A stretch of DNA of 64,000 bases, from positions 99,500,591 to 99,564,590 of the forward strand of contig CM073890.1 in NCBI GenBank assembly GCA_037176705.1. The letters run 5' to 3'. Position 1 is the first letter of the stretch. Each line of letters starts with the position of its first letter. A program made the position numbers and the translations under genes. The stretch is from Molossus alvarezi. Lineage: Eukaryota; Chordata; Mammalia; Chiroptera; Molossidae. Below are positions 22,432-35,593 of this stretch, in pieces. Under the pieces are notes generated by a model that was not told where the DNA came from, made no database searches, and saw nothing but the letters and a program-made list of their open reading frames with translations.

Positions 22432-24447
22432 AATTGATCTATCAATCTACTATCAATCTATCTAATACTACTCAGGTGACTAAAAACATTAATCTGTGAT
22501 TAATTTATTTTAATTTAAATGACTTCTCCTAAGCACTAGAAAATCAAATTATTATACATATTTATGGCTTGAAAAAACTACAAGTTTATTTTTAGTTATT
22601 AGTTACATATACCATATACACATAAATATATGCATTCTTGACTGAAAACGTTTGTCTAAGAAACATGCAAGTAAAGCAGTTATAAAACTAAAAGTTCCTT
22701 GACTCTATCAGGTATTTATCATGCTATGCTAACAGAGGCTAAACTCAGTCACAATACTAGAATCAAAAGTATTTCTTTGGTTTTCTATCCATATAACTGT
22801 AGGACCTCAAAATAATACTTGGTGACTTGAGGATTTTTTCTGCTTTATATTCATTTTTTAATATTGACTAATATTGATTATATTATTTCTATTACATATT
22901 GGTTTTATCATTTTTTGTCTTGACTTTAAACTACATAAGGAATATTTTTCCAGACTTTTGATTCTCAAGGGTTAGAATAGTGCTTGGGATATGAAAAATA
23001 TTTGCATAATGATTTACAAACTTATGTTACATGAAATTTGCGTTTTAAACAAATTTATAATTTAGACATGCATTCTCAAAGGGAATGATATTGCTTTTAA
23101 AGGGGCAAAACTTGGTTCTCGGGGGGGGGGGATCTTAATTTTTAAAGTATAAAGCCTAGGCATACATATAGTATGTACATAGATATACAGAATATCTAAA
23201 ATATTAAACTTTTATTGAAGAGCAATTAGGTAAAAGGAAAAGATCTAAAAAGATTCCCCTTTAGGAGTGATAATAAAAAAATGGGTAAGGAACAATGGTT
23301 TAGCATTTTAATTTGATAATCAGATTTAGGTTTCTGGAAAGTACCACACTTGCACGTTGGAGACAAAGCACCACGGTGATTTACTGAGTTTTAAAAAAAG
23401 GTCCTTTCATGAACTATTGAACATTCTGTGCTTATCATGTGGAAGTTAGCAAAAAAGTGATACATGAATGACAATTTTAATAGAATCGAAAAGAAAGAAC
23501 ATCACGAACAAGTGTTGATTCGCATCTTGCTCTTTTTCTCACAAATGTTGCGTGTCCTTCCTCCAGTATTTGCTCATAAAGAACTACATTGGTTATTTAG
23601 ACTCCTTACACCAGCATACATACATGAATAACCCAAATATTGCTCATATTGAAAATCTTTATAGTCCATAATTGTCCAGTTGCCTAAAGGAAGTGAATGT
23701 TCTAGAAACTTTGCTTTGAACCCATCTACCTCTCTTATTCTTGCTTTCTTTTCCATAGCAATGGACATTTTTTGGATTATGGCTTCTGGCTGGATCTGAA
23801 TGTGGCTCCTGGTTCAGTGGCACCCTTGGTGGTTGTACTGTGTTGGAGCCCAATGTTTTCTCATGTTATCGCACTGGTCTAGATACTCCAGGTGGGCTTG
23901 TGTATATCAGAGATATACACAAACTTCTGGGAATGGTGTGGAATGTTTGTGTGTGTAGAGACTTTGCAAACTTGTGACAGATTCTTAAAGTCTCCTTGAC
24001 TGGTTGGAGTCTCAGAACTGCAGATCCCGGGGAAGGCGTGTCTGATGCATCCAGGAAGACGACAGCAGGTAGTGGTTACGAGGAGGGGCTCCAGAGTCAG
24101 CTTGAGATCTAGCCCTGACTCCATATCTTACTAGACTCCTCTGTGTCTCAGTTCCCTCTGTAATAATATCATGATACTTGCCATAAAGATTGGCGATCAA
24201 AAGTAAATATGTAACTTCCATGCTATTGTTTCTCCTTCTCCCTAACTGGGATGCAAGCCCTGAAAACATAGAGATTATACCTAATGCTTTCTGTGCCTCT
24301 GCCACTCTGCCAGAACATCAGAAACTTTTAAGCAATATTTGGGTGCCAGAGTTAATATATGAGCAACCAGAGTAATAGAGTTTGCCTACATGAACAATTA
24401 GGTCTGGACTTGAAAGAAAAAAGATTTCCTAATAATTAGAAAAATCT

Positions 24448-24643
24448 TTTTTTTCTTCATCGATTTTAGAGAGAAAGAGTGAGGGAGAGGGATAGAAACA
24501 TCGATGAGAGAGAATATTGATTGGCCGCCTGTTGCATGCCCTGCACTGGGGATTTGGCCCACAACCTTGGCACGTGTCCTGACCAGGAATTGAACCTGCG
24601 ACTTCTTGGTGCATGTTCAACCACTGAGCCACACTGGGCAGGC
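24448..24643 (-). mobile_element. VES-type SINE (type A)
   Basis: On the minus strand it begins GCCTGCCCAGTGTGGCTCAG and ends with a CT-rich stretch and TAAAATCGATGAAG. The B box is degenerate. No clear target duplication. Confidence 0.85.
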
Positions 24644-26240
24644 TCTTCATAATTTTTAATGGCTGAATTTTTCTATAGCAGATACAATACATTTTTAGAC
24701 AATAATTCCTTAAGAAAACCCATTGACTTTTATTAAAAAAATGAAATAAAAACCTCCCATACTTCTATAAACATTAATTTACATAAACTTGCCATACAGT
24801 CACATTTAAATGTGAATGAACTCATTGTTTCTTTCCTAACAGCAAAGGCTCTGGTGACCAGGTCTTTTGAAAGAGAAGCGTGGAAGTATGATGAAGATAC
24901 AGGGGATTTTGAAGGAGGCCAATGGACAGGAAAGACAGACTTTCTACAGAGTATGATTTTAAAGATCTATCTCCAAACTATTTATTCTATGCAATTTACA
25001 AGAGAAGAAGTTCTGCCCCTGGAGTATGTTTTTTGTGTGTTATAAACACTTTGTGAAAGTGCTCACAATTAATTTGGTGCTGGTGATGTGGAGATGAAAT
25101 AACCAGGTTCTCTTATTAGGAAAGTTCAGATTAGTGAATTATTGAAAAATGACGTTGGAATTAATCTATGTGGGAGAAATGTCATGGGGGACTTGAGGAG
25201 GTAGATGAGGAAGTAATCTTTAATTCGGCCAAGCACTATGATTGGAAAGTCTTCCAGAGCCTCTGAGAAGGTCAACACTTTATTTAAAACAGTGCTTGTT
25301 AAACTTTTCCGTAAAAATAATCCTATCAACAGAGGTGAGTGAATGAGTACTTCTAAGTGAACACAAAAGGGTTCTAATGAAAACACACAGTTTATCAATA
25401 TGCTTGACTCTGAAAAAATATTTGCATGTATTATTTAATTGTACATCCACAATACGATTACTTATGTTGGAAGGTAGGTTGACCATTATACATGCGGCTA
25501 TATGTACGCACACTCACGTGCACTTCCTTTTTAAAAGCTTGGCCTTGAATTGTCAAGCTACAATATTAGGCATATGTTTTCAGCATTTAGAAATGGAATA
25601 ACAGCTAAGTTCTTGGGATATCAAGAATGACATAACAACTACACACTCAGAAAATAGCTTGGCAATTTAAAATCAATTTCAGTATGCTCACCCAGGCTAT
25701 TTCTATTCAATTTCTTTGAGGATGCATAAAAATATCTATATTTTTCTGAACAAAAAATTAAATAAGCACATTTATAATCTTCAACCACTTCCATACCCAG
25801 TATTGATAATTATTACCATCACTGGATTGAATATTGTACCTTTACCACTGCAGTTAAAGAAAACACTTTTGAATTACCTCTCTTATCAACCTATTCTGAT
25901 TGACTTCAATTCCCTTAATTATTTCGAAAAGACCCTTTTGTACTTTAAATCATCTTCTTTATATCATAATATACAAACCATCATGCCCACCTTCCTATGA
26001 TACTTTTTACCTGTTAGAGAACTTTTACATGACTTTCTACGAAAATGACTGACTGAATAATGCCTTTACAACTTGTTTATACTGACTTACCCCGAATCAA
26101 ATATATAAGAACTATTTTATGGTACTGTATACTTATATTTTCTTGTAATTTCTCTAGATAATTGTTTTCCCCATTTTAATGAAAATATTTATATATTTTC
26201 AATGTGATAAAGATAATCACAGTATTTGATATATACATTT

Positions 26241-26538
26241 TGAACTGGAATTTTTTGTTTGTTTTTGTTAATCCTCACTCAAAGATATTTTTCCATTGAT
26301 TTTTTTAGAGAGAGTGGGAGGAATAGAGAGAGACACAGAGAGAGGCAGAGACAGACAGAAACATCGATATGAGAGAGAAACACATTGATTGTTTGCCTCC
26401 TGCATGACCCCGACCTAGGCCAGGTATCGAACTTGCAACTCAGGTAGCACCCTTGACCAAGAATGTAACCCGTGACCTTCAGTCCAAGGGCTAACACTGT
26501 AACCACTGAGCCAAACTAACTAGAGCTGAACTAAAATT
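26241..26538 (-). mobile_element. VES-related SINE (type B-like), first of a tandem pair
   Basis: The minus-strand head is diverged (AGTTAGTTTGGCTCAGTGG), and the 3' end reads ATATCTTTGAGTGAGGATTAA. The element proper is about 26253-26526. Flanks 'tgaactggaatt' (26241-26252) and 'tgaactaaaatt' (26527-26538) look like a decayed target duplication. Confidence 0.8.
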
Positions 26539-26548
26539 AAGAAAAAAA

Positions 26549-26758
26549 AATTTTTTTCTTTATTGATTTTAGAGAGAGAAGAAAAGAGAAGGAGAGAGAT
26601 AGAAACATCGATGAGAGAAGATATCGATTGGCTGCCTCCTTTCTGGCCCCCACTGGGGATCAGGCCCACAACCTGGGCATGAGCCCTGACTAGGAAATGA
26701 ACCATGAACCTCTTGGTGCATGGGTCGATGCTCAACCATTGACCCACACCAGCCAGGC
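26549..26758 (-). mobile_element. VES-type SINE (type A), second of a tandem pair
   Basis: On the minus strand it begins GCCTGGCTGGTGTGGGTCAA and ends TAAAATCAATAAAGAAAAAAA. It is bounded by 'ctgaact' on both sides (26526 and 26758), the same target sequence used by its neighbour, so the two SINEs landed in the same short site. Confidence 0.82.
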
Positions 26759-27996
26759 TGAACTGGCATCTTAATGAAAGTAAATCTTGTATACATCTCT
26801 CACATAAAGACATTTGCTAAATATTTAGAAAAATATGGGATTGTAAATCAAGAATGCAGGTCTGGCATTATTCTATAAAATAACTTTAGAGTTATGATAT
26901 TCATTAATTACATACTATAATATCATAATATATAAACCTGTTAGTTTAAACCTATATCAACAAATACAAAGTTTTTATAATATATCAGGCACTGTGTTAG
27001 ATGCTGGGCTAAGATATGATTGCCTTGATTGAGAAAAGGTATGATTTTTCATTTTAAAATATAATTTTAGTAGTCAATGTCATTTCTCATATTTTCCCAA
27101 GTTAAAATTAAATTATTTACCTTTCAAAATTTTGAAATAGATTTATATTTCAAAAAGATTTTTAAAGTTAATCTACTTGTTATAATTTAAATATACTTTC
27201 ATATATTTTTTTATATTTGGACATTTAATTTATTGCCTTTTATCATAATTATTTGTATATTATTCACATCATTATACTTAATGATTTTAAGATTTATTTA
27301 TGAATTACTGATAATATAACAATATGAAATAAATAAAAACAGCATTTGAGCAGCTAAACTCTACAAATTTTGTTTCTATCATGTGTAAAATAGACATTAT
27401 AATAGCACCTACATAATATGGTTTTGGAGAACGTTTATTGAGTTAACTTAAAGTGCTGAGAACACAACTTTGCACATTGTCAGTGATTGATGTATACTAA
27501 AATTTATTATTATTATCACATTAGCCCTTGGAAAATTTTATATGAACTGGCTTATCTGTCCATCTATGTAAATATTTATTTTGACATAATTTTAAGGAAC
27601 TGGCTTTATCAACTGTAGAAATAAGTAGATTATCAAATGGCTTGGCCCATTTATTAAACCAAATGTGACTCACCATGAGTTCATCTGTTTTGTGTACACT
27701 CATTATTATATTTGTACTTGGGCTTTTAAAGCACAAGGAAGAAGTGCATTGTGTGTGACCTCAGAGATTTGGGGTCACGTTTTGCCTCCAGCATTAACCA
27801 GCTCAGTGGACTCGTGGTCACTTAACTTCCTACTCCTCATTTTCCTCTCCTGTGATGCATACTTTGCATATTTATTCAAAATACTAAATAAGAATATCCA
27901 CAAACAGGGCTCAGTATAACACCAATAGTACCCAATAAAATGTACATATTATTATCATATACTTAAATATTTCTCAGGTCAATAAATAAAATAAAA

Positions 27997-28249
27997 CATT
28001 CATTAGGCCCAGCTGGTGCGGCTCAGTGGTTGAACAGCAACCCATGCACCAAGAGGTCGCCGGTTCGATTCCCGGTCAGGGCACATGCCCAGGTTATGGA
28101 CCCAATCTCCAGTGGGTCACGCAGGAGGCGGCCAGTCGATGTTCTCTCTCATCATTGTTTCTATGTCTCCCTCCTTCTCCCTTCCTCTCTCCCTAAAATC
28201 AACAACAAAAAATAAATAAAAAAACAAAAAACAAAAAACCATTCATTAG
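27997..28249 (+). mobile_element. VES-type SINE (type A) with 10-bp target duplication
   Basis: The head is GCCCAGCTGGTGCGGCTCAG, and a perfect B box GGTTCGATTCC lies at 28062-28072. The tail is AAAATCAACAACAAAAAATAAA-like. The target duplication 'cattcattag' is at 27997-28006 and 28240-28249. Confidence 0.92.
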
Positions 28250-28704
28250 ATAGAATCCACTTTTCATTTATCACAAGCACAATTTGAAACCCAAAATTAT
28301 TAAAATAAATGCAGTTATTGTATTACCTTTAATAACAGGTGTCATTTGCAACCTCCTCTTAGCTCTGTATTAGACCATTTCTCCAAAGTGTGAGAAAAAC
28401 TAGTGATTCCCTGACTCCACCTCCATATACTCTTCATCCTTATTTTATTTTTTCATGGAATTTCACTCCTATGTTTGTTGGCTACCACTTTGGGTCAGGT
28501 GGAATCGAGTGGGGTGGGTACGTGTAAATTAATGTATTCCTTACCCTCCGCTCAGTTTCCATCAATGGCCATGTACTTAATGACAAATGGTTATGAAATA
28601 CCAATACTACCCACACCTACCATTTACTGAGCGTAACCAACTTTATTAGTAGTAGCCCTGGGAGAGACTAAGGAACAGAGTGCATTTTGAAAATAGGAAA
28701 AAAA

Positions 28705-28890
28705 CCCTGGCTGGTTCGGCTCAGCGGTTAGAGCAATTCCAGTCAAGGGCATGCACGTGCCTGGGTTGCAGGTTCAATGCCCGGTCCTGCTCTGGGTCAT
28801 GTGGGAGGCAACCAATCGATGTGTTTCTCTCCCATCAATGTTTCTATCTCCCTCTCCCTATCTCTCTTTCTAAAATCAATAAAAACATGT
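28705..28890 (+). mobile_element. VES-type SINE, head internally deleted
   Basis: It starts CCCTGGCTGGTTCGGCTCAG, but the tRNA head lacks the stretch between 'agagca' and 'attcc', which removes part of the B box. The end is TAAAATCAATAAAAACA. No clear target duplication. Its body differs from the other two groups, which suggests a third subfamily. Confidence 0.8.
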
Positions 28891-29294
28891 AAAAAGAGTT
28901 CTATGAGTTTAAAACTTGTGCAATGTCAGAAAAAACAGTATGGTGGTTTTTTGTGTTTGCTTCAGTTTTGCTTAATGGGAAGAAGTAACACTCAAACAAA
29001 GCACAGTAAGCAAAGATATAATTATATATATATTTTTGGAAAATTCCACAATTTTAAATAATATCAATTAGAATAGAATTATGTGAAATAGTAACTATTG
29101 TATTACTAAGAAGATTGATTACATAGAGCACTAAAATATAAATTTTTATAATCAGGACTAATTTTGTATATTCTTTCTAGAAACTTGAAGTTAGAGTCTA
29201 TTTTTACTTCAAAATAAAGAGAAAACACATCCCTCAAAACAGTTTCTCACATATTTTCATTCTGATAATGGATTGTATATTTGTTTTAACTTAC

Positions 29295-29401
29295 CTCTTA
29301 AAATCTTGCCTGAGCCCACACCTTCATAAATATTTAATATATCTGTATAATATATGTTAAAGGAATCAAAGCTCAGTTTAATGGAAAGTCCTTGGTTTAC
29401 A
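29295..29401 (-). CDS. TMPRSS15: TMPRSS15 exon: CUB1, second segment
   Basis: 107 bp. It begins with the last base of an Arg codon and ends with the first base of an Ala codon. It encodes V-N-Q-G-L-S-I-K-L-S-F-D-S-F-N, I-Y-Y-T-D-I-L-N-I-Y-E-G-V-G-S-G-K-I-L-R. F-D-x-F, then Y-x-D-x-L-x-I-Y-E-G is the central CUB signature. The acceptor is TACTTTAG and the donor is G|GTAAGT. It differs from human by a few conservative changes only. Confidence 0.94.
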
Positions 29402-32400
29402 CTAAAGTAAAAGCAAAAAAAATAGGTTACTACACTTAACAATTTTAACAACTCTTAATACATTCTAGAACTTGAATGTATTTTTCTAAATGTACTTGAA
29501 AAAACACATACCGAGATCAACACTCTTAACAAAATTTTCAGTGTGCGGTACCGTATTGATAACTATCGCAATGCTATGTGGCAAATCTATAGAATTTTTT
29601 CAACTTGTATGACTGGAACTCTATACCCACAGAAAAGTAACTCTCCATGTTACCCTCCCCCCAGTCCCTGGCAATCACCATTCTACCTCTTTGCTCTATG
29701 AATTTCAATATTTCAGATGTGTTATATCTGATGAAATCTCCTTACTAGGAATTGGTTTTTCAGATTTTGTATTTCTTCCTAATTCCATGTTGGTAGATTG
29801 TATGTGTGTAGGGATTTTATCCATTTCTTCTAGGTTATCCAATTTGTTAGTTTATTATTATTTATATTAGCTTCCTACGATTCTTTTAGTTTCTGTAGCA
29901 TCTTCAGTTGTAATGTCTCCTTAATCATTTATTTTACTTACTTGACTATTCTCTCTTTTTTCTTAATCTAGCTAAATGTTTGTCAATTTTGTTAGTATTA
30001 AAAAACAACTGTTTCATTACTTAAAATTGTTTTCCTATTGCTTTTTAGTTTATTTCTTCCCTAATATTAATCATATCTTCCTTCTGTGAACTTTGGGCTC
30101 AGTTTGCTCTTTTTCTAATTCCTTAGGTTGATCATTTTGGATCTGTTCTTTTTTAATATAGGCATTTATCGTTATAAACTTTCTACTTAGTACTGTTTTT
30201 AACCCATGCCATAATTTTTAGTAAACAGTGCTTTCGTTTTCATTTGTCTAATTTTCTTTTTGATTTTTTTCTAAGGCCCATTGAGTATTTAAGAGCCATT
30301 AAAGACTTGCAGTTTTGTTTCAGGAGTTCCTAATTTCTTACTCCCTCTGGCGTCCGCATGTGGCACTGCAAGTTCTCCCTTGTTCCCTGCTGCAGGCAGC
30401 AGGCGAGGTGTTCAGCTGGCGTCATGGGAGACAAATAACAGTTTCTGGGACAGCGCTTGGAACAGCTGCAATATTGGAAGCATGCTGCTCTCCTGTCCGT
30501 CCGTCCTGAGGGAGAAGCCTTGGATTGTGCGCCATCTCCCAATTACGTCAAGCCATGCTGGCCACAGCAAGTCGCCCCTGTTCCTTCTTTGCTCACAGCA
30601 CGTCCTCAGGCACTGAACTATGCTGGTGCCATCAGTGCTCCGCGTGAGGCAAAGAAACTAGCCCCCTGGGCAGCCCTGGGAGAAGTTACAGTACTGGAGG
30701 CGTGCTCCACACTTCTTTCCTTCCAAGTGAGAAGTGGTGAGCCAAGACCAGATGTTCTGGTGCCCAGCTGTGCTGGCTCGGGGAAGGGCTCACATGAGTA
30801 AAATGAACCTGATCTTCTTCCCATTTCAATGGCTGTTCTTGGCTTTGTGCTCACTCGAGGGTACTGCCACTTCTTAATTGGATTCTGAATTTTTTATGAA
30901 TGCATTATCATTGTTAGATTCGTTTCTGGGGCAAAAAAACAAAAACAAAAAAAAGCCAGGGCTTCCTATTCTACCATCTTACTCTTCAATGTATTTTTTA
31001 TAGATATTCCAAAGTAATTTTCAGATGAAGTTAAGCCTTACTATTATGTTTCAATTATACTGTAAAAAAAAGCAATATATTTGCAGTATAACAAAATGGA
31101 AGGAATGTTTCCATTTTACTATGGAAAGTCAACTTTTAAAATTTGGATAATTTAATTTTAAATTTTTTTGAAGACCAAAATGTCACTTATAAAATAGTCC
31201 AGTGTAGGATATATAAATATTTCCTCATCTGAAACAGTTTTAAAAAGAATTATTTATAATTTACATTATATTCACTTACTCTATTTCAGTGTTTACTCTT
31301 TAAAAAATCTCAATAAGTATTTACTTTTAAAACAAACAAGAATAAATAGGGACATTTTTTAAGTATGTGGATTGTGATCAGTTGTGGCCCCTTGGGGTGG
31401 AAACTCTGTGTTATACATTTCCATTGTAGTTCTTAGTTAGATACTTAATTGTCTTAAATATGAGTTTATAAGCCCTGTAAATTTGACCCAGCTTTATTAA
31501 GAAGTGGCTATACCGATTACATTATTTTTATTTGGCATTAATAAAATTTGAGAAAGTGCATGAAGACATCATTTAAGATTCAAGCATTTTCCAGTTTCAG
31601 AAGAAATAATTTAAGATTTTTCTAAGGCTTTCTGCTGACATTTAGAGTAAGAAATGGAATATTTTTCATTTTACTTATGAATAATGCCAATAGTCATTTA
31701 TAAATGGTTCTTTTTAAATGTGATGTGATTATATTGGAAACAATATCCTCCAAATTGGTAAATTTTTCACTTGGCAAAAATCACTTAGAATTGCCATTTT
31801 AAATACAAAATCACATCTCTGGCACACAAGTAACATATTGTGTAGAACATGAAGACAGAGGAAATTATGCTCCTAGTTATATTACATGACTTGCATGGAG
31901 CTTAGCTCCAAAATAGAAATTATTTAAAGAAACAGGATGTTGCTCTTTCCCTGAATATTGCCAAGTAAATATGTTTAGAACAATCTTCCCTTCACACCCC
32001 ATATCATCTCTGGGCTGTGTCTACACAGGAAAACAACCCTTGTGAATCTTTATGGGGCCATTTCCTACCATTTGTTTGGCAAGAACCCGAACCTCTGCCT
32101 TTTAATCTTCTGTAATCAGCTGTTATATTGATTCCCCCTAGTTTTCTAGTGAATCATTACAATGATTAAAACTATTTTACAGTAGGTTAGGTTGTGAAAC
32201 CAGAATCTCATCCAGCTGCTTAGAGACATGAACTAACCAGAATGTCATTTCTCAATGTAAATTCCATAGAACAGTTATACTGAATGCTCCGTGGGGGTGG
32301 TGGTGGAGGTGAGGGGGTGGGGATTTCAGTGCTTAATAGGAAACACAGATTGTTTGGAAACTGACATCACAGGTTAACTTATTTAAGGCCATGAGAAGTC

Positions 32401-33124
32401 CTCTAAACTTTTTTTCAAAAATTGCAATGCGTTTATTTCAACATTCTATATATTTGAGTAAAAATTACTTTTTCCTTAGCATATCTGGGAGGAACTTCAA
32501 GTAACACTCCTCTGTGAAAAATGCTTAGGTGAACATTAAGGTAGATCAACCATCAGCAGTTTGATTATTTTGATCATGATAATGATGGGCTTGGTCAACT
32601 GAATTAAGAGTTTGGAGGTTAAATATATAGTAACTGAACCAAGTGTTATTCAAGATCCAGCGAAAAGGATGTATACACAGGGTGGTCCCAGCTCTTCATC
32701 TGCCAGGGCCGAGTCACACCGGAGGAGATTTTTGCACAGATGCTGCCCCAGGGAGAAAGGAGCTACTCTGGAATCAGGATGCCGTGCCGTGACATACCAT
32801 TTCTTGTGATACAGAGACGTACACGTGTGCTGTCTAACTTGTCAGCCCTTGATTTGTCCCAACCACAGAAAAAACCTTGCTACAGAGCCCAACGAGATGG
32901 CCCTAATTATTAGACAGGATTGTTCACAGACAGAAGATCTTTGTAAAAGGTTAAGAACAAGAGAGAAACTTCTTAGACAAGTTATCCGTTGGGAAGGCTT
33001 TGCTTCATAGCTAATGAAAACAGATGTCCATAAAAAACTGATACATCACTCAAGGTGGTGAGACTTACTGCATCAGAGAATGACTTACTGACTTAAGAAC
33101 AAGGAATAGAAGATGGCATATTAC
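29402..33124 (-). other. TMPRSS15: Intron inside CUB1 (first to second segment)
   Basis: 3723 bp. An old, internally deleted L1 occupies about 29500-30985 in gene sense. The rest, 31000-33120, is AT-rich with no recognisable element; several 60-65 codon frames there have no support. Confidence 0.87.
29500..30985 (-). mobile_element. Old L1 with 5' UTR-like, ORF2 and 3' UTR pieces
   Basis: On the minus strand, near 30985, it starts with 'aagatggtagaataggaagc', typical of the older mammalian L1 5' end, followed by a GC-rich segment (30330-30800). Then comes an ORF2-like stretch whose complement shows 'ccatttcttctaggttatcc' (29827-29846). It ends in a 3' UTR-like segment whose complement contains 'cagtccctggcaatcacca' (29662-29680). 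Most of ORF1 and ORF2 is missing. It could also be two or three separate fragments of the same orientation. Frames of 60-114 codons in the GC-rich part are by-products of base composition. Confidence 0.6.
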
Positions 33125-33233
33125 CGTATAATCCACCGGCAAACAACACCGGACTTGGAAGGCTTTGGGTAATCGGTAGCCTCAAAAGATCCCGAAGATC
33201 CAGTCAGCAAAAATCTTCCATCACAAGCTGTAG
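33125..33233 (-). CDS. TMPRSS15: TMPRSS15 exon: CUB1, first segment
   Basis: 109 bp. It completes an Ala codon, then encodes T-A-C-D-G-R-F-L-L-T-G-S-S-G-S-F-E-A-T-D, Y-P-K-P-S-K-S-G-V-V-C-R-W-I-I, and ends with CG of an Arg codon. It holds the first CUB1 cysteine (C-D-G-R-F), the G-S-F-x-A-x-x-Y-P motif, and the second cysteine in V-V-C-R-W. The acceptor is a run of about 20 T followed by ACAG. A second AG six bases downstream would remove two residues; the first is chosen because it keeps the A-T-x-C alignment. The donor is CG|GTAATA. Confidence 0.94.
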
Positions 33234-33845
33234 CTGTAAAAAAAAAAAAAAAAAAAATGGCAATTAATGTTAGACAAACACCAGCTTGGAAGGACTTCCC
33301 AAAGGAAATGGGATTTACACCGGCCAGTGAACACTTCACAGGGCCTGCGAGGCTGAATCTGTGCGAGGCCTTTCGACAGAACTGAAATGAGGCGATGACG
33401 CTGATCCGATCTCATGCTTCAGGTCCACTGGCTGTTTTCACGAATCCGCTTACACACCCGGTCACAGGGCCTTTAGGACAGCATTTCATTTCCGAACACT
33501 GATACCTTAGTGGCACGTTTAGTATATTATTTCATATTCGCGAGGAAGCAAATACATCGGAACTGTAAACTTCCGATTTAGAAAACTACCTGCTAATGTT
33601 TTGTCTTATTTTCCTCATTGAACTAGAGCTACGGAGAAGTTCAAGTATATGCAGAGGAAGTGCTGTGTCCTCCTGAAACAAGCAGAATGGGGCCAGGCAG
33701 ACGATCCCTGTGATGCCAGTGGCCTGTGGAGAAATGCACTCGTTCAACCTATTTTACCTCCTTACCCCTGTCCCTAGACTCGCTGTCTAGCTCAGTATTT
33801 CATTCACTATTTCTGACTGTCTTGCTTCCACGATGCCTCATTTTC

Positions 33846-34078
33846 CTCTTTTAATTCTATTTTTTTTTCTTTATTGATTTTTGAGAGAGGAAGGGGGAGA
33901 GAGGTTGAAACATCGATGAGAGAGAACATCGATTGGCTGCCTCCTGCGTGCCCCACACTGGGGATCGGGCCCACAACCTGGGCATGTGCCTCCATCAGGA
34001 ATCAAACTGGTGACCTCCTGGTGCGTGGGTCAACGCTCAACCACTGAGCCACACTGGCCAGGCAACTCTTTGAATTCT
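33846..34078 (-). mobile_element. VES-type SINE (type A) with 13-bp target duplication
   Basis: On the minus strand it begins GCCTGGCCAGTGTGGCTCAG and ends AAAAATCAATAAAGAAAAAA. The element proper is 33861-34063. Flanks 'ctcttttaattct' (33846-33858) and 'ctctttgaattct' (34066-34078) are the target duplication. Sense to the gene. Confidence 0.88.
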
Positions 34079-35284
34079 TATAGCACATTTATTTTGTGTA
34101 TTTCTTGTCAATGTCATGTATTATTAGTCACCTTTAATTTCTATCTGAATTATTTTCACCTGGATTAAAATAATCTTGAAAGCATGAACCAGGAGTCACA
34201 CCTTTTATTTTATACTTGCTATGTGTAGTATATGCCCCCCGAAAAACCATTTGCTTTTCACAAGCTTTTGTTTTTCTCAGATTATTTTCTATAGACTTAA
34301 TTTCTTAGTTCTGCTGATACCATATAATAAAATAATGCCCCCTAGAATGTGTCCTTGTTCTCCGGGTATGTTGTTAATTCCTCATATGCCAGAAGCCTTG
34401 ATGGAGGGTAGGGAAATCAAAGAATTTATCAAAATTAAATTGCTGCTCTTGGAGTCTGAGTGCTGAATAAGCTAATTTTAAATTATGGATGGAAAAGTCC
34501 ACTGTAACACAGCAACTCTGTTAAGTTATAAAAGACAAGCTGGACCACGACATCACATATTTTATATGGGCACAAAGTCAGAGAATCTAATAGCACATAG
34601 AAATCTAATGTTTTTGGTTAACTTTCAGCAATTTTCAGCATAATTTTTATACAGCATCAAAAATTACTTAGGTAAAAAAAATTTTTATGCTCAAAGTCTA
34701 TTTAAAAACAATGAGCTAGGAATTGATTACACTGGATTATGACTTGAAAGCCCGATTCCCAGCAGGAGACGGCAACAAAAAATAATGACAAACTGAGAAC
34801 AGAAAAGTTAATAACCCAAAATGCAAGGATTAATCTGAACAATCTGTTACAGACCTTAGGAAAGGAAAGAGAGAAAATTGTGCCTTGTGGAGAGAACTAA
34901 ATTTCCTTTTATATAATCCTGGAGCAAACAAAACCGATTAAGGCTAATTTATATGATTTAAAGATAACCAGTAAAATATGTGACTTATTAAAGCAGAACT
35001 TAATAATTTTCTAGACACAGAAGAAAATCTCCCTCACCTTCAACTCTGACCACCACAAATCATGCCAAATAATTGGGACAATTAATCACTTATCTTCAAT
35101 GTCCATAAAAGTAAGAATACTGTCTGCTTGTGTTTTAGGTGATAGGTAGAGCTATTTAACCACAGTTTTTCAAGAAATATATGTACTCCAAGACAGTAAG
35201 CAATGCAAGAGAGTCCACTGCTATTGTAAATACTTGGTATTTAATGAGGCAGAGCGATCAATCCTACCAGCCCTAACATAACTG

Positions 35285-35485
35285 CTAGAATGTATAAAGT
35301 ATTTACTGGGTGCCAACCACTGTTATAAAGTCATTATATATGTATTAATGCAATCTTTACAACAACTTTCTGGAGTTATAGGTAGGGAAGCTGAGGCACA
35401 GAGGGTTAGGTAACTAGCATAAATCCTCCCAGCTTGGAAGTGACAATTTGCAGCCAGGCAGCCTCATTCCAGAGAACATTGGGCT
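35285..35485 (+). mobile_element. MIR SINE
   Basis: It follows the MIR order: 'tactgggtgccaaccactg', 'aatctttacaacaactttct', 'gggaagctgaggcacagag', 'gttaggtaactagcat'. Confidence 0.72.
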
Positions 35486-35593
35486 CCACGGCCTGATACC
35501 CTAAAATAGAGTTATCATTATGACAGCACCTACTTTTTGAGCTGAAGAGCAGGGAGTGAATTGTAAATGGAATTAAAATGAATTTCATTTCTT

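Larger units (their letters stand above)
22347..29294 (-). other. TMPRSS15: Intron inside CUB1 (second to third segment)
   Basis: 6948 bp. It holds an (ATCC)n microsatellite, SINEs at 24448-24643, 26253-26526, 26549-26758, 28007-28239 and 28705-28890, a G-run at 23121-23131 and a MIR-like trace near 27370-27510. 22440-24440 and 24650-26240 show no recognisable gene or element. Confidence 0.86.

Noticed and set aside
24812..25045. 77-codon plus-strand frame that reads like a globular protein
   Set aside because: No splice sites in matching phase, no family resemblance, and it lies in an intron on the opposite strand. Chance is the simplest explanation.
30315..30854. Several 64-114 codon frames on both strands
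   Set aside because: They sit in the GC-rich L1 5' UTR-like segment, lack splice or start context, and match no family I know.
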